Origin: Craspedostauros australis
Lineage: Eukaryota; Bacillariophyta; Bacillariophyceae; Mastogloiales; Achnanthaceae
Reading direction: 5' to 3'
DNA: 64,000 nt
Assembly: GCA_026770025.1 (NCBI GenBank)
Contig: JAMXDE010000003.1
Coordinates: forward strand, 3,472,001 to 3,536,000
In this document: positions 39,323 to 51,626 of the stretch, one piece after another
How the letters are laid out: every line of letters begins with the position of its first letter
Numbering within the stretch: position 1 is the stretch's first letter
Position numbers and translations under genes: made by a program
Notes under the pieces: generated by a model
Seen by the model: the letters and a program-made list of their open reading frames with translations, nothing else
Databases searched by the model: none
Told to the model about the DNA's origin: nothing

Positions 39323-42300
39323 CTATCTGGATCTTCTGGAAAATGAAATGTCCTTCTCTGCCGCCAACACGACCGAAACGTCCTTGGGCGCAATTCGGAC
39401 CTGCAGGCACGGCAAGGCTTCGGGCGACGCCAGACTTGACTTGTACTCATCGTACGAATCCAGCAGCTCTTCCCACGTGATCGCCGAGCAGGTCTCCCTG
39501 TCTACTTCGTCTGACAGAATCAGCGAGGACGGGGATGCCACGGTGTCGCCTGCCGTGCGTGCTACCACGATCAAGGAGGAGATCTTGCGCGGCAGGGCAC
39601 GCAGCTGTGTGCCGTATCGCAAAATTGCGGCATACAAGGGACCTTCGCACGGGATGTTGCGTTGGCCGACCGAGTCCAGCACGAAAAGGAGGAATCGGAA
39701 TTTGTCGGAAGCTTCAGGATCGACCTGTCCGGAAATCTCACCACGCAGCATCATTCGCTTGCGTGGGAACAGATTCATGGCTTCGAACATGTCACGGTAC
39801 ATGGCCTTGGATGGGATATTGCCTTTCTCAAAGAGGTCCGTGGCAGCGCGTCGGGCCATGTCGTAGTCACCTTGTCGCAACGATGTTTCGATGATGACAC
39901 CATAGACTCGCATCAGGTGCTTGCCCTTCAGCACCGAAGATCGTCGCGGTAAAGCGGCGACGATGTCGAATGCTTCCTGCATGGATCCCTCCATGCAGAG
40001 AGCTCGCACGCCTTGCGCCATGGCGTGTCCATCCGGTTCCTCCATGCGTCTGTAGATATCGGCGGCCATGTCTGGTTTGCCAGACGACAAGCAGGCACCC
40101 ATGAGCGCGGTCAATGTCTTCAAATTCGGTTTCAATCCCAACGCATTCATCCTCGTGAGCAAATCGAATGCGCGCTCGTGATCTCCCAATGCAGATGCTG
40201 CCGTGATGGCGGTGGTGTAGAGGTATACGTTCTCCATCAGTCCCACAGTGCGGGTATCGGCGCAGGCCGATTCAAACAAAGTCACGCATCCTGCCGGATT
40301 GCCCTGTCGCAGCAGTCCCGACATGAGGAGGCCGTACGTGATGGAATTGGGCGCCACGCCGTCCAGCTCCATTTCATTGATGATGAGCTTCGCAGCGATC
40401 ACCTTGTGTCGCTCGCAAAGAACCTTGACGATTTCGTTGTAAGTGACTACGTCCACTTCGATTCCACGGTCCTTCATGTCGTAGAGCATCTCCTGGATGT
40501 CGCTGTCCTCGTGTGCGATGATGGGACGGATCATGGCGGTGTAGGTGAATTTGTCTGGCTTGACGCCGGTTCGTTCCATCTCGGCAAAGAGGTCCAGTGC
40601 GCGGTTGTACAGACCAGCACGCGCAAGGGCGTTCATGATGGTGTTGTAGGACACGATGTCACGGTTGGGCGTGCCGATCTCGATGTTCTTGTTGCTGGGT
40701 AGGTTCATGCTCTGGAAGAGCTTGAAGGCTGCCTTCAATCCTTCCTTGGTCTGCGTGGTGGAGGCTGCCGAGATGGCGATATTGTAGCACTGAGTGTCTG
40801 CACGCAGGGTGCCATCGGGGCCAGAGTTGGGCCACACGATGGAGTCCAACCCGTCAATGGTGGTCGCGCTCTGTCCTTCGACGGCCGCGAGGACGCGGCG
40901 GATTGTGTCAAAATCTCCCCGCTGGGCATGCGCCTTGAGCAGGGAGCTGACGATGTACACATCCAGCGAGTCCGTGGTCGCAACAATATGCTTGCCACCC
41001 TTGCCAACCACGATATTGTTGGGGATGGCGTTGGAACCGTTGGAGGATAGGCCCACGCACGATTCGAAGGCGCGGATGGCACCATCTGGCTTATTGCAAG
41101 AGAGGTAGGCATTCATGATCATCGAGAGGGTGACGGCATCGACGGTGGCTTCGGCACTGGCAAGCGCATCCATCACCTTATCTGCCACCAGAGCTCTGAC
41201 TGCATACTTGTCCACGAATTTGGCCCTGCCCATGAGCTGCTTCCGCTGTTGCTTTTCCTCGTTGGAATACCGATTCAGAATTTCGCGGCATCTGCGGATG
41301 AGCTCCGAGGGTGATGGCTTTGTGGATGGTTCTGTCGTAATTGTGCCCGTCGTGGCGCTCCCGTTTGTTCGGCTTCCACTGTTGATGGCAGTCTCTGAAG
41401 TTGCAGGCGCGGCAACAACGACAGGGGTAGCATTACTACCGTCATCGTCGGCAAGGTTGAGGTTTGGTCGCTGGAATCGCAAAGTGATCTGCTGACCCGG
41501 CAAACGCGCCGTGACGGCCGAGATAACTCCCTCGACAGTGGAGACAGGCCAGAGCTTGTCACCGATCGACGCGTCCACGGCGAGGATGCGATCACCTGGT
41601 TTGACAGCATAACGCACCAACGTTGGGGCGTTCTCTGTGAATCCTGTGACCTGGACAAAACCATCCCCAGTTTCTGCGGTGGTGTAAATAGTGTGTTATG
41701 TTGTGTAGGATATGTGTGTGTGTTTTTGTTGGAAGGTGCGATAAGGGCAAATTGCGATGGAAAGAAGATGTGAGGAAGAGACGCGGTAACAACAGAGATG
41801 GATATCCCTTCATTCATTCATTGGATGGGGTTCATTCGCGAACACAACAAAGCAGCACCGCAAGGCACCACCACAATGATACAATTTGAGTATTCGCACG
41901 TACCGGCCAATTCCAAACCCAAGGGCTTGGTGAGCGTGAGTTCGAATTGATTGTCGACAACGGCGTCGCCATCGAGTCGTTGGAATTCCAGCTTGATGGA
42001 TGACGCACGACGCGAGGAGACCGCCGAACGAACTCCCTCCAGGGTGCTCTTTGGCCACTGGGCATCGCCCAACGTGGCGGAGGTGGATCGGACGATATCG
42101 CCCACTCGCACACCTGCCTTCCACGAAGCGCTGTTGGGTTCCACGGCCACGACGACGACGCCTTGGAAGTTGTAATCGACTCGTCTCAGGATCGCAGCTT
42201 TGTCCATGATGCTGTCGTCGTCACCATCTGTTGTTGTTGTGGTCGATTGATTGTCGATGTCTGCATTCTTAACCTGCTCAATCTGCTCGATCCGCAGCGT

Positions 42301-42927
42301 ATCCAAGGACATCTGCTGTGGCGCAAATTGTCGGCCCTTTTGGATCTGCCCCAACGTCAATCCAATCGTGAGGGCGTTGGTCTGCGTCAGACGGTTTTGG
42401 CCCTTCTGCAACGGCAACGTCACTGTGTAAGTCTTGATGCGCTGCTGCACTTTCTGGCTGCGTTCCGCGATCTCCAATTCGGTGGAGTCTGGCGCATCGT
42501 CCACGGCCTCGGACAGCGACTGCGAGACAGCATTGGCAGCGTTGACGACGGCGTCGCTGATGTCCTGCGGGTCGTTGGCATTGCTGCCGCTGCTGCTGTA
42601 TCCCGATGACGACATTGAGAGCTGAGAGGAAGTTGACCACGCGGATGATGACGCTGTCGCTGTTGCCCATGGGTGCTGTATTCTTCTGTGATTGTGATCG
42701 TTTGCGAATGGTGATCTCCTGGCTACGCGTGTGACTGTAGCTGCGCATGTGGATGAGGTGGTAGATTGGAGGGGATGATGGATGGAGTGGATGGAGAACG
42801 CTGGGAGTTGGAATGCGTCTGCCATCATTGTGCCTGGCGATGATGACTGTGATGATGTCAATGTTGTTGTCATTGTCGTTGATGACATGGACAGCAAAGC
42901 CGCAAGGGCAATTCCGAAACGAGCCAT
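39323..42927 (-). CDS. PDZ-PDZ-PPR fusion protein, plastid-targeted
   Basis: Two exons, 42927-41904 and 41673-39323, joined across a 230-base intron (donor GTACGT, acceptor CCGCAG) to give 1124 residues. The junction GLELA/ETGDGFVQVTGF lies inside the second PDZ-like domain, which strongly supports one gene. The start MARFGIALAALLSM leads to a signal-like region ending ADAFQLPAF, consistent with plastid import. PDZ-like domain 1 is at about 245-315 (VVVVAVEPNSASWKAGVRVGD), and domain 2 at about 330-405 (KPLGLELA, RYAVKPGDRILAVD, LPGQQITLRFQRP). Domain 1 ends RRASSIKLEFQRLDGD, and the two are clearly related. From about residue 500 on there is an array of helical pairs with PPR consensus pieces such as SYNTIMNALARAGLYNRALD, TYTAMIRPII and TYNEIVKVLCERHK. 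PPR arrays bind specific organelle RNAs. PDZ domains bind C-terminal peptides. Confidence 0.88.
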
Positions 42928-44285
42928 TGTGATTGTAAATCTGCGGGTGCAGGATAATGTGCAAACGAGTCTGGTCTGGTCTGATCTCTCTGTTGGCGGA
43001 GTGTGTGAGAAAGAGTATGGCTATTGCTCGATTGCTGTTCCGCTGTGTTACGCTGTGTTGCGTTGTGGAGTGGAGTGTTGCTCTGATGACTCTTCAAGTT
43101 GTGATCCTTTGAGGCATGCCAACGCGGGCGGGCGGTTGGGAGCGAAGATGAGTGGCACGAATGAAGCGCAAAGCGATCCTTCCGTGTCTTTCGTCTCGTC
43201 TTGTGTTGCTTTCGTTGTTGCTGCTGATGCAGATCGCAATCGTATCTGCGTCTGTTCCTGTACTGTCACTGAGCGACAACGATTGGCAATGAATGACGAT
43301 GGATTGTGCTCGTTGCAGCTGCTGCTATGGTGGCGTTGGAAGAGATGACGACAGCAGCCTTCCTCAACTTCTTCTCTGCTGTTCGTTCACCGTCACTCAC
43401 AATCCCTGCTCTCCTCTGCTGCACTACTCTCTTCTTGACTCAGCGGCTCAATCCTCCTTGTCCTTTGTCTTGTTCTTGTCCTCCCCTTGTGTGCGCGTCG
43501 TGACCTGTTGTCCTCACGAGTTGCTTCGCTCACCGTTGACGCTCCTTGTTGTGCTGTGTTGGCGGACGCCGCTGAGTTGTTTTGGTGACATGTCGTCGAT
43601 TCCACAAGAGCTTCAACAACGCTCCGACAATCGCATCACATCAACCGGCATTTTCGCTCTCACACACATACGCTCCGAATTCTCGCGTGTCTCATGGCCG
43701 GCTTCGTTGACCAATCACGTTGGCCGCGATCTTCTTCGTCACGCCTGACAAAGCAGATGGCCATCAGCGCCCACCGTTGTCTTTGTGCCGGAAAGACAGA
43801 AAGACAGAGAGAGAGAAATGAAGCGAAACACAAGCGGTTCTTCTCGACGCCCAGAACCGCTCTTCGACGATCCGAAACACGTCACTTCAACTACGACCCA
43901 TCGCAGCACAGACACAATCTTGGTTTGTTCGCATCAGTCATACAGTTCATTTTGATCGAAAATACGACCCGTTCGATTATATCCACTCTTGCCAAACTCG
44001 AGTTTTGGTTTGACACGGCGAGTCGCCAAAAGCGACATGTTCTGCCGCGAAGAAATCCCTCCGACACCCATCATCACCAACACCGACCATGGCACTCAAT
44101 CCGAAACGCAGTTGCCGCAGTGAGCGACCATGCCACCGCAGTCGCAGCGCAATCCGACCAGAAGTCTCGAAGCTGCAGCCAAGACAGGAACCCGAACGGC
44201 GTCCCGCATCAAACACATCAGGCCCATCTGCTTCATTGAAGACTTGCATTGGAGACGAACATCCCACACAAAGCATCAAGGCAGC
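42928..44285. promoter_or_regulatory. Divergent intergenic region before the Argonaute gene
   Basis: These 1358 bases lie between PDZ-PPR (minus) and Argonaute (plus). Frames here are short, overlapping and without domains. The Argonaute frame is open upstream to an ATG at 44130, which would add 52 residues rich in Arg and His. Confidence 0.4.
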
Positions 44286-47200
44286 ATGTCGGGACACTAC
44301 GGCCATGGCGGTGGCGGTGGCGGTTACAGTGGAGGACATGGCGGAGGACATGGTGGAGGAGGTGGAGGCTTCGGCAGACAGCAATGGCGCAGCGATGGCC
44401 CGTCACCCAAAAGATACCGCTCCGACGGTCAGCAACATGGGCGAGGATACGACAGAGGCGGCCGTGGTGGTCGTGGAAGGCAATCTGGTACCATCAATAG
44501 ACCAGCGTAAGTACATACGATTACAATGCTGCGAGGCTACTCGTAGAGTGTGCATTATCCGTGCCGCGCTCAATCGCCAAAAGTGCCTACCGAATCAAGC
44601 GCCAGTCTCTTGCGAAAGCATCTTCGTTGCATCTGTACTGTGCGGGCACAAGTACAACACAACACCAACCGAACCTCACAATCCTGGACCTCCTTCTGCC
44701 ACTTGACCATGCGTGGTGTCCGGACCGATCGCCCACACGCACCGCACATTGACATGCACGATAATTCTTCACAAACCGCGCCAACACAACCCAATCCAAC
44801 TCGCAGCACGGTGAGAGTACTGACCAACTTCTTCCCCATCGACTTCCAAGCGAAGAACGCGAGAGAAGTCTCGCAGTACCAAGTTACCATCGTGCCCGTT
44901 CGCCACTTCATCAAGAAGGATGAGAATGGAACGTTCATTCGCGATGAAGACAACAAGCCCATCAGGACCGTCGCACCTGGCGCCAAGTCACGGGTGACCG
45001 GATTCAACAAGAGCATCTCGCGCGGTTCCACGGAGCAAACCCGTGCAATTCTCTCCAAACTCGAAGATGAGCTGTTTGGCGGCGCCGGCGGCTCCGGCAG
45101 ACATGGAGAGGTCATTGTTGTAAGTCCTTCGTTGCATTCCATCCTACGCGCACTATGCACGCGTGCTGATCCATTGCCGTCCAAGCCAAGCATCGTCCAT
45201 GAACAAATCCATGGTGTTCTCAGTCCTCAAGTCATCGTTCCTGGACTCGCCTCGCCTCACGATTCGCTGACTTGTTGTCTTCTCCTTCATCCTTTACAAC
45301 AACCCCAAACCATCATCCTGCACTCAAATTGAACACGATCAAAACAAATTCAATCAAACCAAACCATCGCTTTGCTTGCATTCCTCAGAATGATGGATTG
45401 TCCATCGTTTACAGCGACTCGAAACTCAACGACAGCTACCTCGTCAAGATCCAGAACCAATTCGAGGAAACTCGCTTTGATGGGTATGTGTTGTTCATCT
45501 GAACTGCGCTCCGATGCAAGTGCAAGCATACTCGCACGACAGATCCTCCGTCGAACTCGTAGACTGATGACATCTTCATGCTTCACTGTGTATCTCAACT
45601 TCTACTCACATTGCGTTTTGCACAACTTTCTCTATCACGATGCGACGCACTCTGCACATGTTCTGGCCACACAATACGCACGATACGCATGATACGCACG
45701 AGACAGATCACCCAAGCTGGAATCATTCCAGGTCTATCTGAAGGAGGTGGCAACTATCAGCCTGGACAATCTTGCCGATTGCGTCAGGATGGCGAGGGGG
45801 GAAGGGCCATTCAAAGCGTTGTCGGGTGGCGTGCTCGACACGGTCGACTTGAGCAAAGAAGCTGCCCTGGGTGCAATGCGAGCGACATCATTCGTCAATA
45901 CCATCGTCGGGCATGCTGAGATGAAGAACCTTCTCGCGAGCGGCAGGGATCCGAAGAGATTCTACAGGGAACCGAACAGAAGGGAGATCGACAACAGCAG
46001 ACTGCTGCAAAAATACTATGGAAGGGTAAGTTGATCGCTGATCAAGTGCGCCACCAAATGCAACGTGTGGCGACTACGTTCGATAATTCTGCCAAATCCC
46101 TCCATTGCCTCACGAACAAAGCACCTTTTCCGCGATCGCCACTGATCTTCTACATTGGTGTATACATCATCTTTTACCACAACTTTTTCGCCAACTTGTG
46201 TACATGCATCACATCACTACCATCAACATCCTTCCGCACCCCTGGCTGTGCGACGGCGTCTCTCACTCGATAGAACAAACATCAAACGCTCGCCCCGCTC
46301 ATCGGGATTTCACAGTCCGTGCGTTTCACACAGTCAGGAAGCCTCGTCCTGACAGCAGACACGAACATCAGTCACTTCCATCGTTCCACATTCCACGAAA
46401 GCAATGAGCCAATCCCTGTCTACAATCCTTCAGCAGGGACATTGGCTGGGATTTCTATGGGCAGGGGTCCGTTGGGCAACGACCTCAAGCAAAAGATTTG
46501 CGACCGACTCTGGGCGATGGAGTTCAATGTCAAGCTAACAATCCCGAAGGGTTGCGCGTGGGAAAGAGGTGAGTGACGTACCATACTCATTGGCAGAACC
46601 TGCGAAATGCTGTGCTCTCCATCTTCCAATGGCCATGGTTGTATGATACTCGCACACATGCCATACGGACATACGCACTCGTACATATCTCACATATCGA
46701 TGCATTCACCCAACGTGTACTAATACTGTTCCATACCTATGATGCCACGCCTCATTCGAGCAGAGCTGAGAGACCGTGGTAAGGAGAATGAATTCATTGA
46801 AGGGAAGAGGCGCCAGCTTGAGAACAGGTACAATCTACGCATGAAACGTGACCATGACGGACCAACGCGCATCGAAGAAAGAGGCATCCGCTTCGATCCC
46901 ACATCTGTCTGCTTCATCATGTCTCCGCCGAGAAGAAAAGACGACAAAGTGAAAGGAGAAGACAGGACACAGCCAGAACCTACGGAAGTCCTCAGCAAGG
47001 CACCCGACGAAGAAACGCTGGAGCCGGAGGGAAAACAAGTCAGAGTCATCGACTACTTCTTTGAGAGATACGGAATCCGTATCAACCCCAACCTCCCCTT
47101 GATCAACACAGGCAAAGGCTGGTTCTCAGTTGAACATCTTTTCCAACGCACGACGGAAGTGCGTGGTGATGAGCTCACGAAGGACGACGTGCTGAGTTTC

Positions 47201-50200
47201 AACGATGAATTCGCGTCCACCAACCGCATCCATCACATCAAGGACACCCTCCAGTGGATACTGCATCAAGGCAATGAAAGGCAGACACTGAATGACTACC
47301 TGCAGCACTATTCGCTGACTGTCAACACTGAACCGCTGAACCTGGAAGCCAAGGTGCTGGACGTCCCCACGCTACGGTTTTCGAACAACAACACTGTCAA
47401 CACTTCAAGGGGAACATGGAACCTCAAAGGTGTCGAATGGAGCGCGTAAGTCGTTGTTCGTTTACTGATGAAGGCTAAGATTCATGGGGCAGTCATTCTT
47501 CGTGCAGTTATCGATGTCATTTGCCTTGCCGCTACCACCACTCTCAACTATTATATCCCTTTGCTCCAAGCTTTCTCCTTCTTTTGTTGCATGGTCTACC
47601 ATACATCGCATACCGTGTGTCGCATGTCACATGTCGCCTATCGTCCATTTCGAATCAACAGTTCAGCAGACGTGGATTCATTTGCCGTCTTGAATGCCAG
47701 CGGTAACAGTTGCGAGGATTACATGAACAATCAGCTGAGGTCCATGAGTGCTCACGGGATGCGGGTCCCATCTGTGAATCTTGCCGACGTCACCGCTCAT
47801 TCTCGCTCATCTCATTTCAGCCTCGAAAAGCAAGATGTAAGTGGCAACCAGCTCGCAGGCTCATCTGAGTGCTTACGTGTGCTTTTGGCGGCTACATTGC
47901 TACGCTCTTTGAAAAACAACCGTGCATGGGCATGCTTGGCTTGTGCTGTCTCCGATTGCCTTGGATAGAGTCAACCAGAGCGAATCGAATTGAACTGAAT
48001 TCAATTGCAACTCCTTGACTTTCATTTATCCCTACTTGCACACCACCGAATTCGATCCCCCGCCTCTTGAATCGCATTCGCAGTTTGCAGCACTCTTTGA
48101 CGAGGCTATTGGTCGTGCTCGCAGCTACTTCTATGGATCTATTCGCGAGATGCAGGTGGGGCGCTTCCTCAATTATCGCACAGACACAGGAGAAGTGGTG
48201 CGGGCCGCAGTGCTGAGAGATCCGGAGCAAGGAATATTCCTCATCCCACAAAGCCGGACCAGAGAGGATGCAACGTGGGCAACCCACATTGTAGTGAACA
48301 GGAAGAACTCCCTTGCGGATTTCGCGAAGATGATGTTCATCCAAAATGGCAAGCCATGTGATGTGTTCGATCTTCGCCAAAATCAGCGTGGTGAATATGA
48401 AGGTACGTCAATGGAAACAGTAGGAACAAGAGAAGTAATGGAGACAATTGTACAAAGCGCAGAATGCAGAGCGCATATCGCAGGCGGCGGGGCTTTGATG
48501 CCATGCAAACAAATTGGTGACTGCTGTTCACACTTGTCATCAACTCTCTCACCAAATCTCTTCCTTCGTCGCTTTTGTCTCCTTACCAAATGTTTCGTAT
48601 GGACAACCACGTTTACCAAAACAACGACGACGATAATGACGTCAATGACGGAACGATCAATACTTCGCCTGCGACGGATGCAGTGTCTGGGGTTGTGTAC
48701 GAACTAAAGAGCATTCCATACCGTTACGTCAGCGCGGATGACATCAAAAGCAACCCCAAGTGCTTGTTCGCAGTGAGCGAGAAGCCAGGATTCGTCTCGG
48801 AAAATGAGCTCAGCTGTCCTGACGTGGTTTTCGTGTACTTTGCAGACCGCGCCAAGACGGAAGTGTACGATTTCCTCAAGAGTTTGACCCACGCAAAGTA
48901 TCCCAACACAGTCACCCAGTGTGTGTGTCACGCCAAATACAGTTCCCAGAGGGCCAAGCAACAGTAGTAAGTGATGGCGACGTTGACCAAGGCAACGCTC
49001 TCCTCCGCTTCGTTGGCATTCCTGAATCGACTTGCGTCGCCAGCGCAACTCCAGACTGACACAGTGCCTGCAAATTCTTTCCTCGATCTGTATTTGCCTC
49101 GATGAACCTGGACCTGCGCACTTTGGAAACGCTTGGATTTGTGGCTTAACGCTCCAGCTGTTCCAACATTTCTCTGAAGCTCAACACCAAGCTCTCATCA
49201 GCAACCAACCAAGCAAGAGCATGGTCCACATGCCACAACGCTACCAGCCAGCATGGGCAGGGGCGAATGCTCGAGGGGATCCCCTGGATTTCCGAAGTGC
49301 CTACCTTGGTGGTTGGATACACCTTCGTCCGCGGTAAGTGGCGATCATCGTGAAGCGTGTATTGTGCTGCCAGCTCTCTAGGGGATATGGAGTTGAGCCT
49401 GTGTTTCTCCCTTCGCACATTCATGTATACGTGTGTTGTGCAGCTGCTCCAGCCATCTGTCCATCCATTCGTGTGTCTGTCTATTCCATCACTCACTCGT
49501 CTGTGTGTGCGCTCACTTCTTCTTTCACATGATACCTTCAAAATCGCACGCCGATGCATGCCTCAATGCGACTGACATCCATTTTTCGTCTTCATTTGCA
49601 GGCATGGGGAGAGAAAGTCTCACTGTGGTTGGAGGGTCCGTCTGCCTTGACAAGTTTTGTGTGCAGATGGGACACGCTGTGGAAATTCAGCGCAAGGAGG
49701 GGGAGTGCGTCACAAGTACACGAATGAAAAGCATGTGCAAGGTCAGTGCAACATACTCTACGTACACTATGGAGTACTGGTTGGTTGTTTAATGATGCGG
49801 GTGCTACTTGCTGCAGCTGCGGACGGTGTTTGAACCATGCATATTGCGTGTTGCATGCTGTTCTCACCAGTCATCCGTGGCCCATTCCTGCCTTTGTCGT
49901 CATTTTGCCGTCATTCTCTCTATCATTTTCCCAACCTCTACTCCCTTACTCTCACCGGCACAGCATCTGCTGTTCCAGTACAAGGCGCACCAGCATGCTT
50001 CGAACGACGGAACGAAGCCTCTCGGTGTGAAGAGAATCGTGGTGTTCCGAAATGGAGGTGCAGATGGAAGCTTTCCCGAGATCTTGAGCAATGAGATTAC
50101 GGAAGGGATCCGCGAAGCCGTCGCAGAGGACAGCGCGTGCGGAGCGGACGGTCCCTGCAGGGACTCAAACTGCTTCGAATGTCGCCCACCAGTCACCTGC

Positions 50201-50960
50201 GTCGTCTCTCAAAAGGATCATAGTGTCCGCATCGTGCCAGACATGGGTGCGCAGCGGGGCAAGCCGGTCAATGTCGACAGCGGGACGGTTGTGGACGACC
50301 CAAAGATCATGATGTTCGAGAATGGGTTGAAGTTGGCCACCAGCGCATCCGAAGCCGGAGACAATGGCTTTGATTTCTTTCTCACTGCACAAGCCGGACT
50401 GAAGGGCACTTCGAAGCCGGTGCTCTACCGCGTTTTGGAGAATGAAAATTACACGAGGACCCCACCGGGCGGAACATCCTTGACACGCGACATCCTGGAA
50501 CAGATGTGTTACCACATGTCATTCCAGTATGGCACAGCAACAAAGTCAACGCGGCTGCTCCCGATTCTGAAGTATGCCGAACGAGCGGCAACCCACGCTC
50601 GCAACTACTTTGATCGTGAGTACGGCTGCAGTATCGTCTTGCTTGCTTGCTGACCATACTTGCTTGAATCAACGAATCTGATACTGCGGTGCCATCATGT
50701 GCCCTTGCATACCTCGTATCGCCTTCTCACATCCACATAATGTATCGTCCAACCCTCTTGCGGTGTATTACAAACACTCTGAACATCGGTCCGGCGTGAA
50801 ACTTGAAGACCTTGCATATACCAAGCTGAACACAGAGGCAGATCTGTTGGTGGAGGAGACGCTTGCTCCCATGCTTCAGAGGTTGTGGACCGAGGGAAGG
50901 ATCAACGAGCGGCCGGACTTTTTGCATGGCCTTCGGTGCCATCCACACACCACCGCATGA
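44286..50960 (+). CDS. Argonaute protein, 13 exons, slicer residues not conserved
   Basis: Manual model with exons 44286-44506, 44807-45119, 45389-45483, 45707-46025, 46274-46568, 46764-47445, 47662-47836, 48084-48402, 48684-48966, 49158-49333, 49602-49741, 49964-50615 and 50809-50960. All are GT-AG and phase-consistent, giving 1273 residues. The N-terminus is Gly/RGG-rich. Exon 2 opens the N domain (TVRVLTNFFPIDF). Exon 5 has GISQSVRFTQSGSLVLTAD. Exon 6 carries a PAZ-like end (VIDYFFERYGIRINPNLPLI, WFSVEHLF) and linker 2 (EAKVLDVPTLRF). MID is in exons 9-10 (PDVVFVYFADRAKTEVYDFL, ISLKLNTKL), and PIWI in exons 10-12 (VPTLVVG, VKRIVVFRNGGADGSF, GFDFFLTAQAGLKGTSKPVL). Argonautes bind small RNAs to silence targets. 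Here GADVTHP is GYTFVRG, YRDG is FRNG, and the final His is absent. The exon 13 acceptor is the least certain. Confidence 0.88.
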
Positions 50961-51626
50961 TGGGCGAAGCAGCAGCGAGATGGTTCCTCTGCTGGTCGTT
51001 TCACATTTCCATCGACTGCAAGCCACAGCGATGCCCTTATACACGAGTCGCTGATCCGCCCGCCATCGTCCATGGTCCGGATCCCGATCCCGACAGCCCT
51101 ACAGAAACAAGCTCAACACAAACACTACATATCAATACTTGCATGATAATACTCTGCTTGAGAGAGAAAGTAAGAGAGAAACAAATTGAAATCCGACTCC
51201 TACTTGTTCATCCAGCCCTGATCGGAGCTTTCGCAGAGAGAACGATCCCCAGTTGCAGGAACAGGTCGTGCGCGTATCAGTATTAGTAATAGATCGTCAG
51301 TCCACAGGCACTCCTTGTTCAATTGCCGGTAAAATACAGCGGCGCTGTGCATGGACAGGGCGAAATCGTAGTTGCAGGTGAACAAGTCCAAGAGAACTCG
51401 TCACAACCTGAAGTCAACGCTACTATACGTGTGGCACAACCACAAGCCGTTGAACCAATAACACACAACATAGAACCCGACTCCGAAAACTCCCCCTCAC
51501 ACACCCTTGCGTCGTACTCGCACTAGCCCATTCGTACCTCACTGCGGAGCATACGAGCAGGCGCCACGCTCACGCAACATCCTGCCATCCAGTCAAGTTG
51601 GAAATGGACGACCAAAGGGCAGAGCG
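50961..51626. other. Intergenic: Argonaute 3' end and Ulp1-type protease promoter
   Basis: These 666 bases include a plus-strand frame at 51323-51526 with protein-like composition but no ATG start or recognisable domain. The frame of the protease is open back to 51507 without an ATG before 51627. Confidence 0.4.

Noticed and set aside
44082..44706. Alternative plus-strand frame overlapping Argonaute exon 1
   Set aside because: It is out of frame with the RGG-rich exon and continues through a good GTAAGT donor into the intron.
51323..51526. 67-codon frame with protein-like composition upstream of the Ulp1-type protease
   Set aside because: No ATG start, no clear splice link in phase to the protease, and no recognisable domain.
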